NCBI RefSeq assembly: GCF_013372125.1
Contig: NZ_CP053826.1
Span: 372,001 to 436,000 of the forward strand
Length of the DNA stretch: 64,000 bases
From: Campylobacter curvus
GTDB taxonomy: Bacteria > Campylobacterota > Campylobacteria > Campylobacterales > Campylobacteraceae
Direction of reading: 5' to 3'
A model generated the notes under the pieces. That model was not told the DNA's origin and ran no database searches. It saw nothing but the letters and a program-made list of their open reading frames with translations. Below are positions 26,411-36,437 of this stretch, in pieces; within the stretch, counting starts at the first letter, position 1; each line of letters opens with the position of its first letter. The position numbers and the translations under genes were made by a program.

Positions 26411-27022
26411 TTGCAGGGGCAAATTTTAGTTGTTTCAGGGCCTAGCGGTAGCGGCAAGAGCACTCTTTTAAACAGGCTTTTAAAAGAGGAGAGGGATCTG
26501 TGCTTTTCTATCTCAAGCACGACAAGAGCGATCAGAGACGGCGAAAAAGAGGGCGTGGATTATTATTTTATAAGCGAGGATGAGTTTAAAAAAGGCATAG
26601 AAAACGGAGAATTTCTAGAATGGGCGCAGGTGCATAAAAATTTTTATGGCACTAGTCTAAAGCCCGTTCTGGCTGCGCTAAATGACGGCAAGATCGTGAT
26701 CTTTGACATCGATGTGCAGGGCTTTCATATAGCACTTGAAAAGTTTAAAAGCTACATCACGTCGATCTTTATCACGACTACAAATAAAAAAGAGCTTAAA
26801 AGACGTCTGCAAAATCGTGGCACAGACAATGCTGAAACGATAGAAAACCGCCTGATGAACGCAGTCGGTGAGATGGAGCATATCTTAGAGTATGATTATT
26901 TTTTGATAAATGACGACATAGAAAAGAGCTATCGCGGGCTAAAATCTGTGGTGCACGCGATGAGGCTAAAGAGCGCAAACATAAATTTACGTCAAACCGT
27001 TGATAGCTGGATAGACTGCTAG
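26411..27022 (+). CDS. gmk: Guanylate kinase
   Basis: Phosphorylates GMP to GDP. The 203 residues carry the P-loop SGPSGSGKST (9-18), the GMP-binding SSTTRAIRDGEKEGVDYYF and the lid region RRLQNRGTD. The start is TTG at 26411, right after the TAA of the preceding gene, whose last codons (GAGGAAAAG) provide the ribosome site, so translation is coupled. An ATG does not occur in a suitable place. Confidence 0.94.
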   Translation: MQGQILVVSGPSGSGKSTLLNRLLKEERDLCFSISSTTRAIRDGEKEGVDYYFISEDEFKKGIENGEFLEWAQVHKNFYGTSLKPVLAALNDGKIVIFDIDVQGFHIALEKFKSYITSIFITTTNKKELKRRLQNRGTDNAETIENRLMNAVGEMEHILEYDYFLINDDIEKSYRGLKSVVHAMRLKSANINLRQTVDSWIDC

Positions 27023-27076
27023 AAAATTCAGAATTTTATGCTAAGATTTCGTAAAAATTTTAAATGAGGAGAAAAA

Positions 27077-27289
27077 ATGGCTATCGGAGTCAATCAATTA
27101 CTTATTATTCTTGTGATAATCGTATTGCTTTTCGGGGCTAAAAAGATACCTGAGCTCGCAAAAGGACTTGGCAAAGGCATCAAGAGCTTCAAAGCCGAGA
27201 TGGAAGATGACAAGCCTATAGAGAAGGTCGAGAAAAAGGGCGATGACGTTGTCGATGCAAAAGTAGAAGAAACCACTAAAAACGCCTAG
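27077..27289 (+). CDS. tatA: Twin-arginine translocase subunit TatA
   Basis: Pore-forming subunit of the Tat system that would export the molybdoenzyme encoded at 3731-6019. The 70 residues have a transmembrane helix (5-20), the [21 protein letters not shown] hinge and amphipathic helix, and an acidic tail. AGGAG precedes the ATG. tatB and tatC are not in the window. It sits between gmk and argS as in C. jejuni. Confidence 0.95.
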   Translation: MAIGVNQLLIILVIIVLLFGAKKIPELAKGLGKGIKSFKAEMEDDKPIEKVEKKGDDVVDAKVEETTKNA

Positions 27290-27298
27290 GCTTTTGAG

Positions 27299-28888
27299 TT
27301 GAAAGAGATCGTAAAGTCTGAAATTTTTAAAATTTTAGGGCGTGACTTCGTCTTGGAAAAGCCAAAAGACAAAAGCCTGGCTCACTACGCCACTCCACTT
27401 GCATTTAGCCTTGCTAAGGAGCTAAAAAAGTCACCCGTAGCGATAGCAAACGAGCTTGCCTGTAAGTTTGAAAATAGCACAATTTTTGAAGTAAGCGCCG
27501 TGAACGGCTACCTAAATTTCAAGTTAAAGGGTGAATTTTTAGACAAAATTTCAAAAGACGCTCTGAAAAACGGCGATAAATTTGCAAGCGGCAAAGCAAG
27601 GCAAGATGGTAGTACTTTCATAGAGTATATCAGCGCAAACCCGACCGGCCCGCTTCATATCGGACACGTAAGGGGCGCGGTTTATGGTGATACTTTGGCC
27701 CGTATCGGCATGCATTTGGGCTATAAAATTTTTACAGAATACTACATAAACGACGCGGGCAATCAAATCGACCTGCTTGGCACGTCCATTTCTCTCGCCG
27801 CTCGCGACGTGCTTTTTCATGAAAACGTAGAGTATCCGCAGAAATATTACCGCGGCGAATACATCGTAGATATCGCCAACGAAGCGCTTAAAAAATTTGG
27901 GAAAGAGATCTTTTACGACGAGGCTAGGAACCTCGAGCTGGCTGAATTTGGCAAAGATATAGTGCTTGATATCATCAAAAAAGATCTGGCGGGTGTGGGG
28001 ATAAGCATCCAAGGCTGGGCGAGTGAGAAGGCGCTTTATAGCGAGCTAGAGCCCACTATCGAAAAGCTAAAGCGCTCAAATCAAATGTATGAAAAAGAGG
28101 GCGCTACGTATATCGCCTCAACTACACTTGGCGATGACAACGACCGCGTCGTCGTGCGAAACGACGGCAGACCGACATACTTGGCCGGCGACATCATCTA
28201 TCATAACGACAAATTCGGGCGAAATTACGATCATTACATAAATATCTGGGGTGCGGATCATCACGGATACATCGCGCGCCTAAAAGCTGCGATACATTTT
28301 TTGGGGTATGACGAGAGCCGCTTGGAGATCATCTTGATGCAGATGGTGAGCCTGCTAAAAGACGGCAAGCCGTATAAGATGAGCAAACGCGCGGGCAATG
28401 CCGTGCTGATGAGCGATATAGTAGAGGAGATCGGCTCTGATGCGCTTAGGTTCATCTTTATAAGCAAGGCCAACACGAGCAGTCTTGAGTTTGACATCGA
28501 CGAGCTTAAAAAAGAGGACAGCTCAAATCCGATATTTTACATCAACTACGCTCATGCGCGCGTGAATCAAATTTTCGCTAAAGCCGGCAAAAGCGTGTCT
28601 GATGTGCTTGATGCGAGCCTTGAAAATTTAGACGATAATGCTAAAAATTTATTGTTTGAGGCCCTTACTTTGCCTGAAATTTTAGAGGACGCCTTCGCTT
28701 CGAGGCAGCTTCAAAAGGTGAGCGACTATCTAAAATCTCTAGCCGCTAGCTTTCATAAATTTTACAACGAAAACCGCGTCATAGGCAGTGCGAACGAAGA
28801 CAGCTTGCTAAAGCTTTTCGCGGTAGTTGCGCTTAGCTTGCGAACCGCGCTATCGCTTATTGGCATAACGGCAAAAGATCGTATGTGA
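27299..28888 (+). CDS. argS: Arginyl-tRNA synthetase
   Basis: Class I synthetase of 529 residues. The N-terminal Add-1 domain is followed by the HIGH motif in GPLHIGHVRG (near residue 120), the GADHHGYIARL segment, the KMSK-type YKMSKRAGN (near 360) and the C-terminal DALR anticodon domain (INYAHARVNQIF). It starts with TTG 9 bp after the tatA stop; the AGG of the tatA end region serves as a weak ribosome site. The stop overlaps the next start by 4 bp. Confidence 0.95.
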   Translation: MKEIVKSEIFKILGRDFVLEKPKDKSLAHYATPLAFSLAKELKKSPVAIANELACKFENSTIFEVSAVNGYLNFKLKGEFLDKISKDALKNGDKFASGKARQDGSTFIEYISANPTGPLHIGHVRGAVYGDTLARIGMHLGYKIFTEYYINDAGNQIDLLGTSISLAARDVLFHENVEYPQKYYRGEYIVDIANEALKKFGKEIFYDEARNLELAEFGKDIVLDIIKKDLAGVGISIQGWASEKALYSELEPTIEKLKRSNQMYEKEGATYIASTTLGDDNDRVVVRNDGRPTYLAGDIIYHNDKFGRNYDHYINIWGADHHGYIARLKAAIHFLGYDESRLEIILMQMVSLLKDGKPYKMSKRAGNAVLMSDIVEEIGSDALRFIFISKANTSSLEFDIDELKKEDSSNPIFYINYAHARVNQIFAKAGKSVSDVLDASLENLDDNAKNLLFEALTLPEILEDAFASRQLQKVSDYLKSLAASFHKFYNENRVIGSANEDSLLKLFAVVALSLRTALSLIGITAKDRM

Positions 28889-29880
28889 ATCTGTCTAAAT
28901 TTTACTCTTGGGGAGCGCTCGCCGCACTCTCCTTGCTATCTATCTTTTTATCTCAAACTTTGCTTAAAAATTTTCACCTAAGCCCTCTCATCATTGCTAT
29001 TTTACTCGGTGCGTTTTTTGGCAACACTCTTTCAAATGGCGTGAAAAATCTACAAGATAGCGGCGTTTTAGCCATCTCGACCAAGCAAATTTTAAGGCTT
29101 GGCATCATTCTTTTTGGCTTTCGTCTCACGTTTGACGATATCTCTAGCGTGGGTGCGAGCGGCATTTTATTTGCATTTTTTATCGTTTTTAGCACCTTTG
29201 GTGTAGGCTGTCTCGTCGGCAGGCTCTTGGGACTTGACGCCAAAAGCTTCATGCTGATATCCTCTGGCTCTTGTGTGTGTGGCGCGGCTGCCGTGATGGC
29301 TAGTCAGAGCGTGCTAAAGGCAAGCCCTCACGCCGTCGCCGTGGCTGTTTGCACGGTCGTGGTGTTTGGGACGATCGGTATGTTTTTGTATCCGTTAGTG
29401 ATCCAGTTTCTTTCGCTAACTCCCGTTCAGGCTGGGTTTTTGACGGGCGGATCGCTGCACGAGGTGGCTCATGTCGTAGCTGCCGGTGCCGCGATAAACG
29501 ATGATACTCAAAGCGTCGCCGTGGTGATCAAGATGCTGCGAGTCATGATGCTAGTGCCCTTTCTCATAATGCTTTGCATCTTAAATTTAAAATTTTCAGG
29601 CGATCTTAGCATGGCTAATGTAAAAGCCAATGTGCCCTATTTTGCGATATGGTTTTTAGTCGCTATCGCCGTAGGTTCGTTGCCATTTTTCCCGCGTGAG
29701 GCGCTTGGGGGCATAAATTTCATAGATACGTTCCTGCTTTCGCTTGCTATGTGTGCGCTTGGCATGGGGATAAACAAAAACGTCTTGAAAGATAGCGGCA
29801 AAAAGCCGTTTTTGCTGGCGATCGTCATGTTTGTTTGGCTTTTTGCAGCGTCTTTAGCGTTTGTTAAAATTTTCGTTTGA
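28885..29880 (+). CDS. UPF0324/YeiH-family membrane permease, putative anion exporter
   Basis: A polytopic inner-membrane protein of 331 residues with about ten helices. YeiH-family hallmarks are ILLGAFFGN, LRLGIILFGFRLTFDD, SSGSCVCGAAAVMAS, GGSLHEVAHVVAAG and MCALGMGIN. Family members are annotated as putative sulfate exporters, but the substrate is not established. The start is GTG 28885, inside the last codons of argS (GTGA overlap), implying coupling. Confidence 0.85.
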   Translation: MNLSKFYSWGALAALSLLSIFLSQTLLKNFHLSPLIIAILLGAFFGNTLSNGVKNLQDSGVLAISTKQILRLGIILFGFRLTFDDISSVGASGILFAFFIVFSTFGVGCLVGRLLGLDAKSFMLISSGSCVCGAAAVMASQSVLKASPHAVAVAVCTVVVFGTIGMFLYPLVIQFLSLTPVQAGFLTGGSLHEVAHVVAAGAAINDDTQSVAVVIKMLRVMMLVPFLIMLCILNLKFSGDLSMANVKANVPYFAIWFLVAIAVGSLPFFPREALGGINFIDTFLLSLAMCALGMGINKNVLKDSGKKPFLLAIVMFVWLFAASLAFVKIFV

Positions 29881-29889
29881 GGGGGCTAT

Positions 29890-30306
29890 ATGAGCTTAAA
29901 AGATATGATGGAAAAATTTATATCAAAACCATGTGAGGTGAACGAAAAAGCTCTTTTAAAAGAGCTTAAAAAGGCTGAATTCCTAACTCCGGTGATAATG
30001 GCCGCCCCTCTTGCAAAGCCTGATGGCGGCGCAGTTTATGAGGAAGAGGGCTCGAATATAAAATTTGTCTTGCTCGAGGACGATAGCGATAAAAAGAGTT
30101 ATTTTCCTGCATTTACTAGCCGCGAGGAGATGATGAAGTGGCGAAACGACAGCGAGCAGGAGGTCTTAAATTTACGTTTGAAAGACTACGCAGTCATGAT
30201 TGCTAGCTCACATGGTAAATACGCCGGTGTCGTGATAGATGCGTTTTCCCACTCTTTTATTTTAGATATATCAAAGCTCGAAGCGATCTTCGGTAAGGAA
30301 ATTTAG
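29890..30306 (+). CDS. SseB N-terminal domain protein
   Basis: Cytoplasmic protein of 138 residues matching the SseB domain (enhanced serine sensitivity family). Visible are LLKELKKAEFLTPVIM, the YFPAFTSREEMMKW segment and the C-terminal GVVIDAFSHSFILDISKLEAI. Only the N-terminal SseB domain is present. Function is poorly known; in type VI and virulence contexts such domains serve as small partner proteins. A GAGGGGG site precedes the ATG. It follows the YeiH-like gene by 9 bp. Confidence 0.78.
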   Translation: MSLKDMMEKFISKPCEVNEKALLKELKKAEFLTPVIMAAPLAKPDGGAVYEEEGSNIKFVLLEDDSDKKSYFPAFTSREEMMKWRNDSEQEVLNLRLKDYAVMIASSHGKYAGVVIDAFSHSFILDISKLEAIFGKEI

Positions 30307-30392
30307 ATCAAACCCCTACTTGCCTCACATATTTTGACGACGCGGCATTAAATTTTAAATGATAAAATTAGCCAAAATAAAAAAGGACAAAA

Positions 30393-31271
30393 ATGAAATG
30401 GCAAGACAGCAGGCAAAGCAACAACGTCGAAGATAGGCGTCAAGACAACACTACTAGCATGGGGAATATGGGCAACTTAGGCGCGCTCATACCTATTATC
30501 AGATTTTTACTAGGCTCAAACATCGGGCGCGTAATCTTGGCGATTGGTGTGATAGCTTATTTTATGGGTTATAACCCGCTTGCCTTGATCGAGGGTGGCT
30601 CGACGGCGAGCGTGCAAAAGTCAGTCGATAGCCCCGAAGAAAAGCAAAAAGTAGCCTTCGTCTCGGCCGTACTGGCCAAGACTGAAGATGTCTGGGGCAA
30701 AATTTTTAGCGAGCAGGGCGCGGGATACAAAGAGCCAAATTTAGTCCTTTTTAGAAACGCAGTCTCGAGCAAATGCGGCTTTGCCAGCTCACAGACCGGG
30801 CCGTTTTACTGCCCGGTAGATCAAAAGGTCTATCTTGATCTTGGCTTTTTTGACGAGCTAGCGAACAAATATAAAGCCGCCGGCGACTTCGCGCAAGCCT
30901 ACGTCATTGCCCATGAAGTCGGCCATCACGTGCAAAATCTCCTCGGCACGCTAGAAAATATCCAAACCCTAAAATCGCGCACGAAAAGCCCAATCGAGCA
31001 AAACGCGCTACAAGTCAAAGTCGAGCTACAAGCCGACTGCTACGCGGGTGTGTGGGCGCACTACATGGGGCAGTATAAGGTGCTAGAAGATGGCGACATC
31101 GAGGAGGCGCTAAACGCCGCCAGCGCGATAGGCGACGATACGCTGCAAAAGCAGTATCAAGGGCACGTCACGCCAGATTCATTCACGCATGGCTCATCAA
31201 AGCAGCGTATGAGCTGGTTTAAAAAGGGCTTTGAGGGTGGCAAGCTTAGCTCGTGCGCGTTTGAAATTTAG
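30393..31271 (+). CDS. YpfJ-family neutral zinc metallopeptidase
   Basis: A 292-residue membrane-anchored protein. The polar N-terminus (WQDSRQSNNVEDRR) is the family start, a transmembrane helix spans about 43-60, and the catalytic domain carries HEVGHH (residues 174-179) and a downstream ELQADCYAGVWAH with the third ligand. The C-terminus HGSSKQRMSWFKKGF is also typical. Proteolytic substrates are unknown. AAAAGGAC precedes the ATG. It converges with nadD-rsfS, 6 bp apart. Confidence 0.9.
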   Translation: MKWQDSRQSNNVEDRRQDNTTSMGNMGNLGALIPIIRFLLGSNIGRVILAIGVIAYFMGYNPLALIEGGSTASVQKSVDSPEEKQKVAFVSAVLAKTEDVWGKIFSEQGAGYKEPNLVLFRNAVSSKCGFASSQTGPFYCPVDQKVYLDLGFFDELANKYKAAGDFAQAYVIAHEVGHHVQNLLGTLENIQTLKSRTKSPIEQNALQVKVELQADCYAGVWAHYMGQYKVLEDGDIEEALNAASAIGDDTLQKQYQGHVTPDSFTHGSSKQRMSWFKKGFEGGKLSSCAFEI

Positions 31272-31277
31272 CTAAAT

Positions 31278-32153
31278 TTACGCTTGGGCTTTAAGCTTGC
31301 TTAAAAACTCTTCGATGTTGTATTTTGCGCGGTATTGCGGGCTTAGCAGATGTATCAGCATATCGCCAAGATCAAGCACGATCCAATCAGGCGAGCTCTC
31401 GATGGCTAAAAATCGCTCGCCAAGCGGCTTTAGGCCTTCTTTCAGATCGTCGCTCAAAGAGTAGGCGTGGCGCTCGCCCATCGTTGTTGCGATGATGACG
31501 AATTTCACGAAATAGTCGCGGTCTGACATATCAAAAACTTGTATCTCCTCGGCCTTTTTCTCGTCCAAAATTTTGACTATATTTTCTATCCTCTCGTTCA
31601 TCGAAATTTCTTGCATATTTTTCCCTTGGTAAAATTTTATGACCTCGTCTTTGATAGAGCTTGGCAGCTCGTCAAGCCCCTTTGAGTGCCTGATCTGCGA
31701 GGAGCTAATATTAACATTTACGTCCATTTTTTGCAAATTTTCAGGTATCAAGATATGATTTCGCTCGGCGATCACGAATTTCACCAGCGAGCACAAGCGC
31801 TTGAAGTCGTGCCATTTGTTCAAAGTCGCTAAATGATCGGCGCCGATGATCAGATAAAAGCTGTCTATGTCGTAAATTTCATATAGATGCTCGACCGTCT
31901 CGATAGTAGGAACCGGCCGAGTCAGGGCTATCTCGTAGTCTGAAATTTCGACCTTTTGCAAATGTCCCCAAATCTGTCTTATCCATTTTAGCCGAAGCTC
32001 GGGCGGGGCTGAAAACTCGCTTTTAAACGGGCTGATGTATGTTGGCATGATGATGAGCTTGTCGATATCCAGGCTATCAAGAGCCATCTTTACGATACTG
32101 TCGTGCCCCAAATGCGGCGGGTCGAAGCTGCCGCCAAAGAGTGCTAGGTTCAT
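31278..32153 (-). CDS. nadD: NadD-RsfS fusion: nicotinate-nucleotide adenylyltransferase plus ribosomal silencing factor
   Basis: One 291-residue reading frame. Residues 1-177 are NadD, which makes nicotinate adenine dinucleotide, with GGSFDPPHLGH (7-17) and SSSQIRHSKG near 150. Residues 185-285 are RsfS, which binds ribosomal protein L14 and blocks subunit joining, with ERIENIVKILDEKKAEEIQVFDM, VIATT, HAYSL and DWIVLDLGDMLIHL. In C. jejuni these are two adjacent genes. An internal ATG at 31616 (codon 180) is preceded by AAGGGA at good spacing, so a separate 112-residue RsfS could still be made from the same message. Divergent from gapA. Confidence 0.9.
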   Translation of the reverse strand: MNLALFGGSFDPPHLGHDSIVKMALDSLDIDKLIIMPTYISPFKSEFSAPPELRLKWIRQIWGHLQKVEISDYEIALTRPVPTIETVEHLYEIYDIDSFYLIIGADHLATLNKWHDFKRLCSLVKFVIAERNHILIPENLQKMDVNVNISSSQIRHSKGLDELPSSIKDEVIKFYQGKNMQEISMNERIENIVKILDEKKAEEIQVFDMSDRDYFVKFVIIATTMGERHAYSLSDDLKEGLKPLGERFLAIESSPDWIVLDLGDMLIHLLSPQYRAKYNIEEFLSKLKAQA

Positions 32154-32233
32154 TCGCTTAAATTCACCTTATTTATAGTTGTTTTAAATATGTTTTCTGT
32201 AAAATTAGTCGTATTATATCAAAAGGAGCTAAG

Positions 32234-33232
32234 ATGTCAGTTAAAGTAGCTATCAACGGCTTTGGGCGTATCGGCAGGTGTGCGGCGCGCATCATTTTGG
32301 GGCGCGATGACGTGGAGCTTGTCGCTATAAACGATACCGCAAAGCGCGATATGACAAGGTATCTTTTGAAGTATGACACGGTGCATGGCGAGTTTAAGCA
32401 AGATGTCGATGTGCTAAATGACGAATTTATCGAGGTGGGTGGCAAAAAGATCCGCGTTTTTTCTACGCGCGATCTAAACGAGCTTGACTACGCGGCTTAC
32501 GGCGCGGACGTGGTGCTTGAATGCACGGGTAAATTCCTCACGACCGAGGGCTGCCAGCCGTATCTGGCAAAGGGCGTGAAAAAGGTCGTCATGAGCGCAC
32601 CCGCAAAGGATGACACGCCTACTTACGTCATCGGTGTGAATTCCGACCTCTATAAGGGCGAAGCCATCGTCTCAAACGCAAGCTGCACTACAAATGGGCT
32701 CGCACCGGTTGCCAAGGTGCTTGATGAAAATTTTGGTATCGTAAAGGGGCTTATGACCACGATCCACGCCTACACGCACGGACAAAGCCTCGTCGATGTC
32801 AAGGCAAAGGACTTCCGCCGCAGCCGCGCAGCCGCACTAAATATCGCGCCGACTACGACAGGAGCGGCAAAAGCGATCGCAAAGGTGCTTCCGCAGCTTA
32901 GCGGCAAAATGCACGGACAAAGCGTACGCGTACCAGTCGCTAACGTCTCTATGGTCGATCTGACCGCCGTTTTGGCGAAAAAAACGAGCGTAGATGAGGT
33001 AAATGACGCCTTTCGCGCGGTGGCAAAGGGCGCGATGAAAGGTATCTTGCTCGTCGATGACGACGCGCGCGTTAGCAGCGACTTTTGCACGAGCTCTTAC
33101 AGCTCCATCGTCGCCAGCGACACGACGCAGGTCATTTGCGATGATATGGTCAAAATTTTTGCCTGGTACGACAACGAGTGGGGCTACTCAGAGCGCCTCG
33201 TAGATCTCGCGGTTTTAGCCGCAAGGGGCTAA
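32234..33232 (+). CDS. gapA: Glyceraldehyde-3-phosphate dehydrogenase
   Basis: NAD-linked phosphorylating enzyme of 332 residues. INGFGRIGR is at 7-15, the catalytic Cys in [12 protein letters not shown] near 155, [10 protein letters not shown] with the active His, and [12 protein letters not shown] near the end. AAAGGAG precedes the ATG and TATTAT lies 17-22 bases before it as a possible -10. It leads the gapA-pgk-tpiA-fabI cluster; pgk begins 1 bp after its stop. Confidence 0.97.
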   Translation: MSVKVAINGFGRIGRCAARIILGRDDVELVAINDTAKRDMTRYLLKYDTVHGEFKQDVDVLNDEFIEVGGKKIRVFSTRDLNELDYAAYGADVVLECTGKFLTTEGCQPYLAKGVKKVVMSAPAKDDTPTYVIGVNSDLYKGEAIVSNASCTTNGLAPVAKVLDENFGIVKGLMTTIHAYTHGQSLVDVKAKDFRRSRAAALNIAPTTTGAAKAIAKVLPQLSGKMHGQSVRVPVANVSMVDLTAVLAKKTSVDEVNDAFRAVAKGAMKGILLVDDDARVSSDFCTSSYSSIVASDTTQVICDDMVKIFAWYDNEWGYSERLVDLAVLAARG

Positions 33233-33233
33233 A

Positions 33234-34436
33234 ATGAGCGATATTTTATCTATCAGCGAGCTAAATTTAGCCAAAAAGCGCGTGTTTATCAGGTGCGATT
33301 TTAACGTGCCGATGGACGAGTTTTTAAACATCACCGACGACCGCCGTATCCGCTCGGCGATCCCTACGATTCGCTATTGCCTCGATAATGGGTGCAGCGT
33401 CGTTTTGGCAAGTCACCTCGGACGCCCCAAAAACGGCTTTGAAGAGAAATTTTCGCTAAAAGGCGTGGCAAAACGCCTCTCGCGGCTACTTGACAGGGAC
33501 GTCATCTTTGCAAACGACGTCATCGGCTCCGACGCGCAAAACAAGGCAAGCGCGCTAAAAAGCGGCGAAGTTTTGATGCTTGAAAATTTACGCTTTGAAA
33601 AGGGCGAGACCAAAAACGATGAAATTTTAGCCGGCGAGCTGGCTAAATTTGGCGAAATTTACATCAACGACGCATTTGGCGTCTGCCACCGCGCGCACGC
33701 ATCTGTCGAGGCTATCACGAAATTTTACGACGACGAGCACAAGGCGGCGGGATTTTTACTGCAAAAGGAGATAAATTTCGCTCAAAATCTCATCAAAAAG
33801 CCGACTAGGCCTTTCGTCGCGGTCGTGGGTGGCAGCAAGGTCAGTGGGAAGCTGCAAGCCCTGCACAACCTCCTTCCGCGCGTGGATAAGCTAATAATCG
33901 GCGGCGGTATGGCATTTACTTTTCTAAAATCTCTTGGCGAAAATATCGGAAATTCGCTGCTTGAAGAGGAGCTAATCGACGACGCGAGAGAAATTTTGAA
34001 AAAAGGCAAGGAGCTAGGGGTCAAAATTTACCTGCCCGTCGATGTCGTCGCGGCGCAGAGCTTCTCTGCCGAGAGCGCGGTCAAATACGTCACGGTGCAA
34101 GAGATCCCAAGCGGCTGGATGGGGCTTGACATCGGGCCTGCGTCGGTGCGGCTGTTTAAAGAGGTGCTTGCCGACGCGCAGACCGTGTGGTGGAACGGGC
34201 CGATGGGCGTTTTTGAGATGGATAAATTTAGCAAAGGTAGCATCAAGATGAGCCACGCTATCGTCGAGACGCACGCTACCACGGTCGTTGGTGGCGGCGA
34301 TACGGCGGATGTGGTCGAGCGCGCGGGAGACGCGGACGAGATGACCTTTATCTCGACTGGCGGCGGGGCGAGCTTGGAGCTCATCGAGGGCAAGGAGCTG
34401 CCCGGCATAAAGCCGCTTAGAAAGGCTGGCGAGTGA
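33234..34436 (+). CDS. pgk: Phosphoglycerate kinase
   Basis: Transfers phosphate from 1,3-bisphosphoglycerate to ADP. The 400 residues carry RCDFNVPMD near the start, SHLGRPK, the hinge [20 protein letters not shown] and the nucleotide loop VGGGDTADV with STGGGASLE at the end. Its ATG lies 1 bp after the gapA stop, and its stop overlaps the GTG start of tpiA by 3 bp, so the three genes are tightly coupled. Confidence 0.97.
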   Translation: MSDILSISELNLAKKRVFIRCDFNVPMDEFLNITDDRRIRSAIPTIRYCLDNGCSVVLASHLGRPKNGFEEKFSLKGVAKRLSRLLDRDVIFANDVIGSDAQNKASALKSGEVLMLENLRFEKGETKNDEILAGELAKFGEIYINDAFGVCHRAHASVEAITKFYDDEHKAAGFLLQKEINFAQNLIKKPTRPFVAVVGGSKVSGKLQALHNLLPRVDKLIIGGGMAFTFLKSLGENIGNSLLEEELIDDAREILKKGKELGVKIYLPVDVVAAQSFSAESAVKYVTVQEIPSGWMGLDIGPASVRLFKEVLADAQTVWWNGPMGVFEMDKFSKGSIKMSHAIVETHATTVVGGGDTADVVERAGDADEMTFISTGGGASLELIEGKELPGIKPLRKAGE

Positions 34437-35122
34437 AATTTCTAGCGAATTTAAAGTGCAACCACACCCGCGCGAGCTTTGCCGAGTATGCCAAAATTTT
34501 GGACGCAAATTTAAGCGCAAATGACGATGTGAACGTATTTGCGCCATTTACCGCTTTTGATGCAAAAGAGCATAAATTTAAGCTTGGAGCGCAGAATTTT
34601 TATCCTTGCGTTAGCGGGGCATTTACTGGCGAGATCGGTAAGGCGCAGCTGGATGAATTTGGCGTTTCAAGCGTGCTTATCGGGCACTCCGAAAGGCGCG
34701 AAATTTTAGGCGAGAGCGAGCGGCTTTTGCGTGCTAAATTTGACTTCGCGGCTAAAAACGGCTGGCAGATCATCTACTGCGTGGGCGAAAATTTAAGCGT
34801 AAATGAAGCCGGTGGCACGAAAGAATTTTTACGCACGCAGCTTGGAAACATCGATACCGGTTACGCAAATTTGATCGTCGCGTATGAGCCTATTTGGGCT
34901 ATCGGCACGGGCAAAAGCGCGAGCGCGGAGCAAATCGCTGAAATTTTGGGATTTCTTCGCACTTTGACGGCCGCACCGCTACTTTACGGCGGCAGCGTAA
35001 ATGCCGCAAATATCGCTGAGATCGCGCGTATAAAGGAGTGTGGCGGAGTGCTAGTGGGGACTGCGAGCTGGGATGCAACAAATTTCTTAAATCTCATCGC
35101 GTCGTCTCGTGAGCGTATTTAA
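34433..35122 (+). CDS. tpiA: Triosephosphate isomerase
   Basis: Interconverts dihydroxyacetone phosphate and glyceraldehyde-3-phosphate. Of 229 residues, NLKCN holds the active Asn-x-Lys near the start, GHSERR the His and [11 protein letters not shown] the catalytic Glu; LLYGGSVNA closes the barrel. It is shorter than the 250-residue norm, as in other Campylobacter. Start is GTG 34433 overlapping the pgk stop. The last codons are part of the long palindrome, element B. Confidence 0.95.
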   Translation: MKFLANLKCNHTRASFAEYAKILDANLSANDDVNVFAPFTAFDAKEHKFKLGAQNFYPCVSGAFTGEIGKAQLDEFGVSSVLIGHSERREILGESERLLRAKFDFAAKNGWQIIYCVGENLSVNEAGGTKEFLRTQLGNIDTGYANLIVAYEPIWAIGTGKSASAEQIAEILGFLRTLTAAPLLYGGSVNAANIAEIARIKECGGVLVGTASWDATNFLNLIASSRERI

Positions 35123-35208
35123 ATGATTTCGTAAATTTTGCCCTGTGATGAACTGCATGTTCTATCTTGGGACGAAATTTACTTCAAGACATTTAAACCC
35201 AGCTCGCG
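35108..35208. repeat. Long imperfect palindrome at the 3' end of tpiA (element B)
   Basis: A roughly 100-bp dyad: CGTGAGC/GCTCGCG outer ends, TTTAAATG (35118-35125) with CATTTAAA (35190-35197), GTAAATTT with AAATTTAC, and a central GAACTGCATGTTC. The pattern matches element A after gpmI, with 78-80 bp between the TTTAAATG boundaries in both. It overlaps the tpiA stop region. Confidence 0.65.
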
Positions 35209-36196
<988 letters not shown>

Positions 36197-36203
36197 AAAT
36201 AAT

Positions 36204-36232
36204 TATGGTAGTTGCATTTTTGCGCTACCATA
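36204..36232 (+). terminator. Hairpin after fabI
   Basis: TATGGTAG and CTACCATA form an 8-bp stem 7 bp after the fabI stop. A second small stem CGGATA/TATCCG lies at 36238-36254. Tandem stems suggest a transcript end. Confidence 0.55.
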
Positions 36233-36254
36233 TCTACCGGATAAATTCTATCCG

Positions 36255-36437
36255 AATGCTTGCTTCCTGATTTCAATAAAATTTTTGATAAATTTTGATA
36301 AATTCTAAAAAATGGCTCTGTTTTAGCGTAGCTTAAATTAGCACTTGGTAAATTTTATTCGCCTCAAAAGCGACCTGGTTTAGGGCCAGATAGCGTTTGA
36401 TTTGTGATAGGGTCAAGATAAATTTAAAGGAGATTAA
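36255..36437. other. Spacer before the old-yellow-enzyme gene
   Basis: No gene seen. It contains a single GGCTCTGTTTTAG at 36313 that resembles one end of the MITE at 17969 but has no partner, and a CTGG/CCAG stem near 36380. An AAAGGAG ribosome site closes it. Confidence 0.4.

Noticed and set aside
36313-36325. GGCTCTGTTTTAG resembling one terminal repeat of the MITE at 17969
   Set aside because: Only about nine leading bases match, no inverted partner or target duplication lies within 500 bp. Left as a solo resemblance.
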